Assembly (NCBI GenBank): GCA_025963965.1
Contig: JAOPZS010000114.1
Span: 1 to 36,220 of the forward strand
Origin: Solirubrobacterales bacterium
Lineage (GTDB): Bacteria > Actinomycetota > Thermoleophilia > Solirubrobacterales > Solirubrobacteraceae
DNA: 36,220 nt
Reading direction: 5' to 3'
Shown here: piece after piece, positions 24,101 to 29,933 of the stretch
Layout: each line of letters begins with the position of its first letter
How positions within the stretch are numbered: the stretch's first letter is position 1
Made by a program: the position numbers and the translations under genes
The notes under the pieces: generated by a model
The model's input: the letters and a program-made list of their open reading frames with translations, nothing else
What the model was told of the DNA's origin: nothing
Databases searched by the model: none

Positions 24101-24345
24101 GCGATCCCGCCGCGGCAGCCGCGGCCTTCGAACGCGCGATCCGCTCGGCGCACGACCAGGGCGCGCGGCTGCTCGAGCTGCGCAGCGCGATTGCGCTCGC
24201 GCGCCATCAGCGCGCGCTCGGCGAGCCCTGCGCCTCGATCGGCACCGTCGCCTCGCTGTGCGAGTGGTTCGGGGCGGACTCGACGATCCCCGATGTGGTG
24301 CGGGCGCGGGCGACGCTCGTCGCGAGCGGGGAGCACCCGCATTAG
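21130..24345 (+). CDS. Zinc-ribbon, class III cyclase, AAA ATPase and TPR regulator
   Basis: A 1071-residue multidomain protein. Residues 3-24 are a zinc ribbon (CRRCG and CGRCG). Residues 43-222 are a class III nucleotidyl cyclase domain: the metal aspartates are Asp51 (LFCDLVGST) and Asp95 (YQGDGAIAYFG), and the Arg of the dimer-interface motif is Arg177. The transition-state asparagine position is His173 (GEVLHVAAR rather than the usual G-E-x-x-N-x-A-A-R), so catalysis may be weak or lost. Residues 247-600 are an AAA/STAND ATPase with Walker A GDAGIGKS (275-282) and a Walker B-like LLLVGEDLHWADPTT. The rest is TPR-like helical repeats. Such proteins are common signalling hubs in actinobacteria. 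ATG 21130 is chosen because the zinc ribbon begins there and AGGGGGC is upstream. No partner is evident. Confidence 0.88.
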   Translation: MQCRRCGLESPEGMSFCGRCGTPLGEPVALTGIDPEGGDAQRRQLTVLFCDLVGSTALAERLDPEDFRDALSGYHEACAIGVQRYDGYVAQYQGDGAIAYFGYPRAHEDDARRAVQAGLEVLDEIERLNGRLGEQLDLSLVARVGLHTGVAVTGELGSGAARERHSAVGEVLHVAARVQALAPPGTVAVTAETFALVRGHFDARPLGARELKGISRPVQVHVIRPPGPAGSASEFHPESPGLAAPMVDRTEELERLRQAWGRAAHRDGTIVHVSGDAGIGKSRLVESIRSHVSGEAGAVRVLRCSPDHAHTPLHPVVQVLERLAGLDRSEAAEAQLARLEGWLQSRGVDAREATPLLADLLSIAPGAGGGETMMPRDARNLLLGLIERLLVGDTDSYPLLLVGEDLHWADPTTIELLERIVARVAGLPVVAVFTFRRDYRPAWARWVEVSEIELGPLDSQDVRELAAISAAQLDEAALLRVETAAEGVPLFVEEMVKLLSDDSNGGSRKEVVPATLQGLLAERLDRLPQLSGVIDLAAVLGREFEGDLLAALSALDRRDFRSAVAQLTAEEVLRPVEGSGFRLEFRHALLQEAAYARVLRRRRRLLHGRVAELLGSGATPGWRAHPEMIALHWSSAEEPGKALDYWELAGRRALKSASFLEASEHFRRAVEALDETDPAPARDLERGELLTHRGAALQAGRTPAADVRGIYDRAAEAYSRAGGEKHMVPVIRGRFLLHNARAEYEPALNVAREMLAAGRAGHEAWLAEGHFYLGFTQMLRGELGPARAELEACIRSPAASESPDYIHEAHPDPAVGARAYLSTLLWHVGCTDQAFAVSDESLELAEQAGGPVTLALARGMRCALLLLAGRGAELGGWLESTRVFCVERNIGYWSDVCSMWSTWLAGLAGEDRNAHRTLESKLELYLDSGGRVGVPHFYALLAEARLAAGEELLAREAVEAAQAHIDEVGERFYEPEVQRLTGRVLMAGANRDPAAAAAAFERAIRSAHDQGARLLELRSAIALARHQRALGEPCASIGTVASLCEWFGADSTIPDVVRARATLVASGEHPH

Positions 24346-24375
24346 CCGCAGCGTAGGGCGAGGCGCCAGCGCGGC

Positions 24376-25314
24376 TCAGCGGGTGGAGAGCCGGCGCACC
24401 TCGTGCACGAGTGCGATCAACGGCGCGGGATCGCCGGCCACGCGCACGGCCTCGGCGCACGCCTCCTGCGCGATCCCGTCGAGCACGCTCTCGGCGCCGG
24501 CCAGCTGCTCGCGATAGGCGTCCCCCAACGCGCGCATGCGCGACGAATCGTCGTCGTCGATCAAGAACAGCTCGCGTACCCGGGGATCGCGGATCGCAAG
24601 TGCGGCAGGCAGCGTCAGGATCCCGTCTCGGATGTCCTCCTCGCCGCCGCCGCCCAGCGCCTCGAGGCCGCGCTGGTCTCCGACGTCGTCACAGCCGTGG
24701 TAGAGGATGCCGAGCAGGCGGCCATACGGGCGCAGCTGCTGCGAGCGCCCGCCCAGCACGGCGCATATCTCGAACATCGAGCCCGTGTCCTCGCCTGCGA
24801 TGCGTCGCCAGTCCTCGGTGCCCAGCGGCTGGCGGCGCAGGCGCCACTGCAGGCACTCGGCACCGGCCAGGCGGCGCAGCAGCTCGGCGACGTGGCGGGT
24901 CGCGAACGGGTCGCCGGCCACGAGTTCGAAGGCGTCGGCGACGAGATAGCCGGAAGCCATCAGGGCGTGCAGCCGGCCGAACCCCGCCTGCAACGTCGGC
25001 ACGCCGCGGCGCAGCTCCGAGCCGTCCAGGACGTCGTCGACGACCAGCGACATGTTGTGGATCAGCTCGATGACCAGCGCCAGCTCCACCGACTCCTGCG
25101 TGATCTCCTGCTCGCCCAGCGCGCGTCGGCAGGCGAACAGCGTGAGCGGCCGGAAGTACTTCGGCTGCCCGGCGAACGCGCTCGCGAGCGGCTCGCGCAG
25201 CTCGGCGTCGACCGCCGTCAGCCACAGCTCGAGCCGGTCGCGCAGCAGATCGATCTCACGTGTCGCGCCGAGCGCGGAGACGACGCCGTCGGTGACGAGC
25301 TGCGGTGCGCTCAC
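24376..25314 (-). CDS. Polyprenyl diphosphate synthase
   Basis: A 312-residue trans-isoprenyl diphosphate synthase. It condenses isopentenyl diphosphate onto an allylic primer. The first Asp-rich motif is DDVLD (93-97), followed by GSELRRGVPT as in the family; the second is DDVGD (209-213). The usual N-terminal GGKR-x-RP is GQPKYFRP (49-56), and the helix motif usually K-T-A/G-x-L/M-F is D176-T-G-S-M-F, so the lysine that contacts pyrophosphate is replaced by Asp. Product length cannot be stated safely. It is the third gene of a minus-strand operon: its GTG overlaps the stop of small protein B as GTGA, and a geranylgeranyl-reductase-type flavoprotein is upstream, so a reduced polyprenyl product is a reasonable inference. 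Confidence 0.92.
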   Translation of the reverse strand: MSAPQLVTDGVVSALGATREIDLLRDRLELWLTAVDAELREPLASAFAGQPKYFRPLTLFACRRALGEQEITQESVELALVIELIHNMSLVVDDVLDGSELRRGVPTLQAGFGRLHALMASGYLVADAFELVAGDPFATRHVAELLRRLAGAECLQWRLRRQPLGTEDWRRIAGEDTGSMFEICAVLGGRSQQLRPYGRLLGILYHGCDDVGDQRGLEALGGGGEEDIRDGILTLPAALAIRDPRVRELFLIDDDDSSRMRALGDAYREQLAGAESVLDGIAQEACAEAVRVAGDPAPLIALVHEVRRLSTR

Positions 25315-25652
25315 GGCTTCGCGCGAGCGCGACGCTTCGGATCCCCAGCGGGCTCTTCGCCGGGCCGCGTGAACGTGTCGAGATCCTCGACTCCGCGGTG
25401 CACCTCGCGCAGCACGACGTCAGCGGACTCGCGGGCCACGGCGAGCAGCTCGTCGCGCAGCCGCCCGCTCGCGGGACCGGGGTGCGGAGCGCCCTCGGGC
25501 GGCGCCTTCGCGCCCAGCTCGGAGGCGAGCTTGACGAGCGGGGGCATCCGCTGGGACCAGAGCTCCACGCAGCCGAGACCCACACGGGCGGCGGTCGCGG
25601 CCGTCATCAGCGCTCCGTTCCTGAGAAGCCGATATCCGTCCTCCTCGCGCAC
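25311..25652 (-). CDS. Small helical protein B, paralogue of the protein at 20693
   Basis: A 113-residue protein of an unrecognised family, homologous by eye to protein A (20693-21022). The shared skeleton is GYRLL...LM-AATA-R, a Trp in CVELWSQRMPPL, a Pro/Gly linker, GRLRDELLAVARES and HRGVEDLDTFTRPG, then a basic tail. It overlaps the polyprenyl synthase start by 4 nt (GTGA) and lies 41 nt after the geranylgeranyl-reductase-type gene, so it is embedded in an isoprenoid operon. It may serve as a scaffold, membrane adaptor or accessory subunit, which is inference only. GTG 25652 follows TACGCT by 6 nt; the longer open frame upstream overlaps the flavoprotein gene and is not similar to protein A. 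Confidence 0.75.
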   Translation of the reverse strand: MREEDGYRLLRNGALMTAATAARVGLGCVELWSQRMPPLVKLASELGAKAPPEGAPHPGPASGRLRDELLAVARESADVVLREVHRGVEDLDTFTRPGEEPAGDPKRRARAKP

Positions 25653-25658
25653 GCGAAA

Positions 25659-25664
25659 AGCGTA
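25659..25664 (-). promoter_or_regulatory. -10 hexamer TACGCT for leaderless small protein B
   Basis: On the minus strand TACGCT is followed by 6 nt and GTG 25652, in the 41-nt gap after the flavoprotein stop. It would give B and the synthase their own transcript. Confidence 0.5.
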
Positions 25665-25693
25665 ACCCACGGGGTCGCCGCAGATCGCTTGGC

Positions 25694-27199
25694 TCACATC
25701 TCGCCGAGCAGGCCCGCGCCCCGGGGGTCGCTCCCTGCGCCTGCGGCCGTCGAGAGCAGAGTGCGCCACTGCTGCTCCATGTCGCGCATCCACTGCACGT
25801 GCCACACGGGATCGCTGAGCAGCGAGCGTGAGAGCGCGAGCGGCCAATCGAGCAGATCCGACGGAGTGACACCATGACCCTCGCCGCCCCCTCCGGCAGC
25901 GGCGCCTGGCATGACCTGCCTCCACGCGAGCAGCAGGTCCTCGAGCGAGTGGCTCCAGACCTGGCCGATGATGTCCAGGGGGCGCAGCTCGATGCCTCCG
26001 AAATAGCTGCCGGAGACGCGGGCGAAGTCCTCGTCGCGCTGGGCGATCTCACAGCCGCGCGCGAGCGCCCGCAGCCACGGGCGCTTGAGATGGCGATTGC
26101 GCAGCATCACCGCGCAGAAGTCCAGGAAGACCATCGACGGGTCGAAGTAGGCGTGGAACGCCCGCTCGTAGCCGGCGAGCGCAGAGGCGCTGAAGTCACC
26201 CTGCTCGAGCGCCGCGATCAGCACCGGGGCGGCGAGCAGCGCGGACTCCATCCCCGGTGTTATGCCCTCGCCCGTCATCGGGTCCACGAAGCAGCCCGCG
26301 TCGCCGATCAGCACGCCGCCGTCGAAGCGGTTTGCGGCAGCGGCGCCGAAGGTCCGTACGATCCCGCCGATCGGCTTGGAGACGAGCTCGATCTCGGCGC
26401 CGCGCGGATGGTGCAGGCGAAGGCCCGCGAGGAACTCGTCGAAGAGGGCTGGGAGATGCACGTCGAAGCGCTCGCGCGCCTCGGCCAGCAGGCCGACGCC
26501 GAGGTTCACGCGCCCGTCGCCGGAAGGGAACATCCAGGCGTAGCCGGGGAACGTGCTGCCGTCGAAGAAGATCTCCGCCGTGCCCTGCCCGCTCTCCTCG
26601 GCAGCGATCACGGCGTAGGCGCGCCGGGCGAGGACCGTCCTGGCGGGATCGGCGGCGTCGAGCCCCTGGCTCTTGGCGACCACCGAGTTGACCCCGTCGG
26701 CGCCGACGAGCAGCCGGGCGCGGTAGCGGACCGTCGCGCCGCCGTGCTCGGCGCTCACCTCGACGCCGCCGGCCGTCGCGCCGGCGTCGAGCACCGTCGT
26801 CTGCTCGTCGACCTTCGCACCGGCACGCGCGGCCGCCTGGAGCATCGCCTCGTCGAGCTGACCGCGCGGGATCGTGTAGCCGTGGGCCTCGAGGTGGTCG
26901 CTCTCGCCGTAGAACGGGATCGGGCCGTCGTAGCGGCGCTCCCAGTCGACGTAGGTGGCCGTGCGGGTGATCCTCGGCGGGGATGAGCGCTCCAAGGAGT
27001 CCAGCGCGCCCATCGCCCGCAGGACCTCGAGGCCGCGCGGGTCCACGTAGTCGCCACAGACCTTCTCGCGCGGGAACCGGCGTCGCTCGAGCACCGCGAC
27101 GTCGACGCCCTTGCGTGCCAGCGCCCAGGCGAGCGTGCTCCCGGACGGTCCGCCGCCGACGACGATCACATCGGCCGAGCGCTCCGACTCGGCGCTCAT
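25694..27199 (-). CDS. Geranylgeranyl-reductase-family flavoprotein
   Basis: A 501-residue FAD-dependent oxidoreductase of the geranylgeranyl reductase family. The FAD fold is VIVVGGGPSGSTLAWALA (11-28), followed by ERRRFPREKVCGD (38-50), the family's K-x-C-G-(D/G) motif. LLVGADGVNSVVAK (163-176) and VLIGDAGCFVDPMTGEGITPG (297-317) are the DG and GD boxes of this flavoprotein class. Such enzymes saturate isoprenoid chains of archaeal lipids, chlorophyll phytyl or menaquinone (MenJ). Residues about 400-501 are an extra C-terminal segment with several Trp (LLDWPLALSRSLLSDPVWHV) not typical of short members. It is first gene of the operon with small protein B and the polyprenyl synthase. The ribosome site before ATG 27199 is weak. 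Confidence 0.9.
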   Translation of the reverse strand: MSAESERSADVIVVGGGPSGSTLAWALARKGVDVAVLERRRFPREKVCGDYVDPRGLEVLRAMGALDSLERSSPPRITRTATYVDWERRYDGPIPFYGESDHLEAHGYTIPRGQLDEAMLQAAARAGAKVDEQTTVLDAGATAGGVEVSAEHGGATVRYRARLLVGADGVNSVVAKSQGLDAADPARTVLARRAYAVIAAEESGQGTAEIFFDGSTFPGYAWMFPSGDGRVNLGVGLLAEARERFDVHLPALFDEFLAGLRLHHPRGAEIELVSKPIGGIVRTFGAAAANRFDGGVLIGDAGCFVDPMTGEGITPGMESALLAAPVLIAALEQGDFSASALAGYERAFHAYFDPSMVFLDFCAVMLRNRHLKRPWLRALARGCEIAQRDEDFARVSGSYFGGIELRPLDIIGQVWSHSLEDLLLAWRQVMPGAAAGGGGEGHGVTPSDLLDWPLALSRSLLSDPVWHVQWMRDMEQQWRTLLSTAAGAGSDPRGAGLLGEM

Positions 27200-27291
27200 C
27201 GTCGGCCCGCACGCGGATCGGGGACGCTCGCCATCAGCGCCATCCTTACCGACCGGCTGACCGAGCGCGCGACCGGCGCTCTGAGCGGTGT

Positions 27292-27323
27292 CCAGAAGTG
27301 GACCGTGCGAGGGCCAGAACTGG
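27292..27323. promoter_or_regulatory. Two CCAGAA(G/C)TGG sites 22 bp apart
   Basis: CCAGAAGTGG (27292-27301) and CCAGAACTGG (27314-27323) lie two helical turns apart between the divergent flavoprotein and DUF5335-like genes. The reverse complement CCAGTTCTGG is at 18668-18677. They are candidate binding sites for one regulator. The rest of 27200-27388 shows nothing else I can support. Confidence 0.3.
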
Positions 27324-27388
27324 GTCGCGCCGTACGCGGCGCTGATCGATAGTCGACGTGCACCTATGCCGGAGAGGAGTTGAACATC

Positions 27389-27784
27389 GTGCAGACGCGC
27401 CAGCTCGATCGGACGGAGTGGAGCGAGTACCTCTCGAGGGTGGCGGCCGAGTCCGTACGGGTGACCGTCGAGCCCCGCAGAGAATGCGCAGCGGACAGCT
27501 ACGGGGTCTGGCGCGCGCTGCGCAGAGTGCGCTACGACAGCGATGAGGACCTGCTGACGGTCGTCGCGAGCGGCCGCTCGGTGGTGCGCTTCTTCGTCAA
27601 GGCTCCCCGCCGGATCACGCTCACCGACGAACGGGCCGGCAGCGCGATCACCGTCACCGACCGGGCCGACCTCGACACCGTGATCCGCTTCTCATCGCGG
27701 TCACCGGGAAGCCCACCGGCTGCGCGCCCGCGTCTTGGAGGCCGCTCGTCGACGAGGCGGGAAGGACAGCTCGCCGCGAGGTGA
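27389..27784 (+). CDS. DUF5335-like small protein
   Basis: A 131-residue protein. The beginning TRQLDRTEWSEYLSRVAAE and the alternating strands (VRVTVEPR, LLTVVASG, ITVTDRADLDTVIRFSS) resemble the DUF5335 family of small actinobacterial beta-rich proteins of unknown function; the assignment is by pattern only. The C-terminal 28 residues are Arg/Ser/Pro-rich and look disordered. GTG 27389 is preferred because GGAGAGGAG lies 9 nt upstream; a TTG at 27380 abuts that site. It precedes the LysR gene by 12 nt on the same strand and is probably co-transcribed with it. Confidence 0.65.
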   Translation: MQTRQLDRTEWSEYLSRVAAESVRVTVEPRRECAADSYGVWRALRRVRYDSDEDLLTVVASGRSVVRFFVKAPRRITLTDERAGSAITVTDRADLDTVIRFSSRSPGSPPAARPRLGGRSSTRREGQLAAR

Positions 27785-27796
27785 GCGCGCGCGATC

Positions 27797-28810
27797 GTGT
27801 TCAAGCGGGACCAGCTCCGGTACTTCGTGACCGTCGTAGAGGAGCAGCAGATCACCCGCGCCTCGCGGCGCCTGCACATCGCCCAGCCGGCCCTGTCGCA
27901 GTCGATCTCCAGGCTCGAGGCCCAGCTCGGCGTGCAGCTGCTGCGCCGTCATGCGCGCGGAGTGACTCCGACCGCTGCCGGTGAGCTGTTCCTCGACAAG
28001 GCCCAGGCGCTGGTCGCGGCGGAGCGCGAGGCGAGCGAGGCAGCGGCTTGGCTGCACCGCCAGCTGCACGGGAGCATCGTGATCGGAACGATGGGGCTGC
28101 CGGCCTGGCAGGTCGACCCGGGCCTGATCGAAGCGTTCGCCTTCACGCACCCGGCGGCGGAGCTGCGGCCGCGGGAACTGCCGTTCCCGTCGGCTCCGGT
28201 CGGCTCATGGCTCGCGGAGGTCGACGTGACGATCTCGACGGTGTTGAGCGAGGACGAGGAGACCTGGGTCGAGCCGCTGCGCTCCGAGCCGGCGGTCGCG
28301 CTCACGGCCCGAGGCCATCGTCTGGCCGCGCGGCGTCAGCTGACCGTCTCCGAGGTGCTGGATGAGACGTTCATCGATATGGCCGCGGGCGTCGATCCGG
28401 TGTGGGCGGCGAGCTGGAGCCTCGACGATCAGCGCGACGGCTGCCGCCCGGCACACACCGTCGCCTCACCGGCAACTCTCCAGGGGATGGTCGCGACGAT
28501 CGCCGGCGGCTCGGCGATCTCGATAGCACCGGCGCTGCAGGCGCAGACGATCGCCGCGTCGCTTCCCGGGATCGCCGTCATACCGCTGCGCGACGGCCCC
28601 TCGCTGCCCGTCTCGCTCGTCGGGCGCAAGGACCGCCTCAGCCCGCAGGTTCTGGCATTGCGGACGCTCGCGAAGGACCTCGCCGACCGGCGCGCGGCGC
28701 GCCGCGCCGAGCGCGACGCGATCGCCAGGGAACCGGCCGGCCGCATCGCCTCACCGGGCCGCCATCACCGCCTGGTGGCGCACCGCCCGCTGAGCACTCA
28801 CCTCGATTGA
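27797..28810 (+). CDS. LysR-family transcriptional regulator
   Basis: A 337-residue LysR-type regulator. The N-terminal winged helix is LRYFVTVVEEQQITRASRRL (7-26) and HIAQPALSQSISRLEAQLGVQL (27-48), followed by LLRRHARGVTPTAAGELFL, the classic family sequence. A linker helix (about 60-90) leads to a periplasmic-binding-like effector domain (about 92-300) with the usual GTMG...PGLIEAF start. The C-terminal 30 residues are Arg/His-rich and probably disordered. The inducer is unknown. GTG 27797 has GAGGTGAG about 10 nt upstream. Its natural target, by family habit a divergent gene, is not obvious because the upstream DUF5335-like gene runs in the same direction. Confidence 0.93.
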   Translation: MFKRDQLRYFVTVVEEQQITRASRRLHIAQPALSQSISRLEAQLGVQLLRRHARGVTPTAAGELFLDKAQALVAAEREASEAAAWLHRQLHGSIVIGTMGLPAWQVDPGLIEAFAFTHPAAELRPRELPFPSAPVGSWLAEVDVTISTVLSEDEETWVEPLRSEPAVALTARGHRLAARRQLTVSEVLDETFIDMAAGVDPVWAASWSLDDQRDGCRPAHTVASPATLQGMVATIAGGSAISIAPALQAQTIAASLPGIAVIPLRDGPSLPVSLVGRKDRLSPQVLALRTLAKDLADRRAARRAERDAIAREPAGRIASPGRHHRLVAHRPLSTHLD

Positions 28811-28815
28811 CAGAC

Positions 28816-28831
28816 ACTCCGGTCTCGGAGT
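28816..28831. terminator. Hairpin between convergent LysR and desaturase genes
   Basis: ACTCCG (28816-28821) pairs with CGGAGT (28826-28831) around GTCT in the 25-nt gap between two stop codons. It is a possible bidirectional terminator without a T-run. Confidence 0.35.
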
Positions 28832-28835
28832 CGTG

Positions 28836-29888
28836 CTAGCCCTGCTTGGCCAGCCTGCGCGCCGGGGACACCCCGACGAGGTCCCACGCAAGGCCGCAGC
28901 GGGCCAGGCCCCGGATCACCCACCAGGACGGATCGAGTTGCCAGCGGCCCTGGCCGTGGCGTGCCGAGCCGGGGAACGCGTGATGGTTGTTGTGCCAGGC
29001 CTCCCCGAGCGTCGGCACCGACAGCCACGCCAGGTTGCGGGACTGATCGCCGGTCTCATACGGCTGGCGGCCGAAGTAGTGACACAGCGAGTTGACCGAG
29101 AAGGTGGCGTGGTGCAGCAGGAAGATGCGCACCGCTCCTCCCCAGAGGAGCGCCGTGAGGCCCCCGGCAAGCGTGCCGGTCAGTGCCGCCCCGAGCGCGA
29201 AGGGCAGCGCGAGGCCGGCGAGCAGCCAGAGCAGGAACGTGCGGTCGACGAACCTCGCGACGGGGTCGGCGAGCAGGTCCTTGGCGTAGCGCTCGGGGGT
29301 AGCGAGCGCGTCGCCGCCGAGGATCCATCCGACATGGGCGTGGAGCAGCCCGCGCAGCGCCCCCATCACGCCCGTGCCGTGATGGTGAGGACTGTGCGGA
29401 TCGGCCGCCTCGTCTGAGAACTGGTGGTGCTTGCGGTGGTTGGAGACCCACTCGATCAAAGGCCCCTCGATCGCGGCCGACCCGAGCGCGGCGAGCAGAA
29501 ACCGCACGGCGCGGCCCGTCTTGAAGCTGCGGTGGGTGAACAGGCGGTGAAAGCCGACGGTCACACCGACGCCGGTGAGCGAGTAGACGATCGCCATCAC
29601 GACAAGATCGCTCCAGCGCAGCGCGCCTCCCCAGGCCCGCCAGGCGGCGAAGCCGAGCAGGGCGAGCGGGAGCGTCATCGCGGCGACGTTCGCGACGCGA
29701 TCGAGCGTTTCCACCGTGGGGCGTGCTCGGGGGAGCTCGGCTGATGTCTCGGCTGTGGCGATGAGGATGGAGGGTAGGTGGATGCGACGAGCGCCCCACC
29801 CGGCGAATCCTCCGCCGCTGCACGTCGCCTGCAAGTCTACCCCGGAGCCGCCCGCCCCGCGCCGGCGATCGAGGGCGGTCGCGCTCAC
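28836..29888 (-). CDS. Acyl-CoA/fatty-acid desaturase
   Basis: A 350-residue membrane-bound desaturase (stearoyl-CoA delta-9 type). The three histidine boxes that bind the di-iron centre are intact: HRLFTH (114-119), HRKHH (151-155) and HNNHH (299-303). Membrane helices surround them: about 68-108, two near 126-145, and 217-260. It probably introduces a double bond into saturated fatty acyl chains, adjusting membrane fluidity. Family similarity begins near residue 58 (VETLDRVANVAAMTLPL). The GTG at 29888 used here gives a Gly/Ser-rich extension and has no ribosome site, so a later start is possible (for example GTG at the codon for Val59). Confidence 0.9.
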   Translation of the reverse strand: MSATALDRRRGAGGSGVDLQATCSGGGFAGWGARRIHLPSILIATAETSAELPRARPTVETLDRVANVAAMTLPLALLGFAAWRAWGGALRWSDLVVMAIVYSLTGVGVTVGFHRLFTHRSFKTGRAVRFLLAALGSAAIEGPLIEWVSNHRKHHQFSDEAADPHSPHHHGTGVMGALRGLLHAHVGWILGGDALATPERYAKDLLADPVARFVDRTFLLWLLAGLALPFALGAALTGTLAGGLTALLWGGAVRIFLLHHATFSVNSLCHYFGRQPYETGDQSRNLAWLSVPTLGEAWHNNHHAFPGSARHGQGRWQLDPSWWVIRGLARCGLAWDLVGVSPARRLAKQG

Positions 29889-29933
29889 GCCTGGGGTGTG
29901 AAGCGATCCTGTGGACGCGCGCTTGACCGCGCC

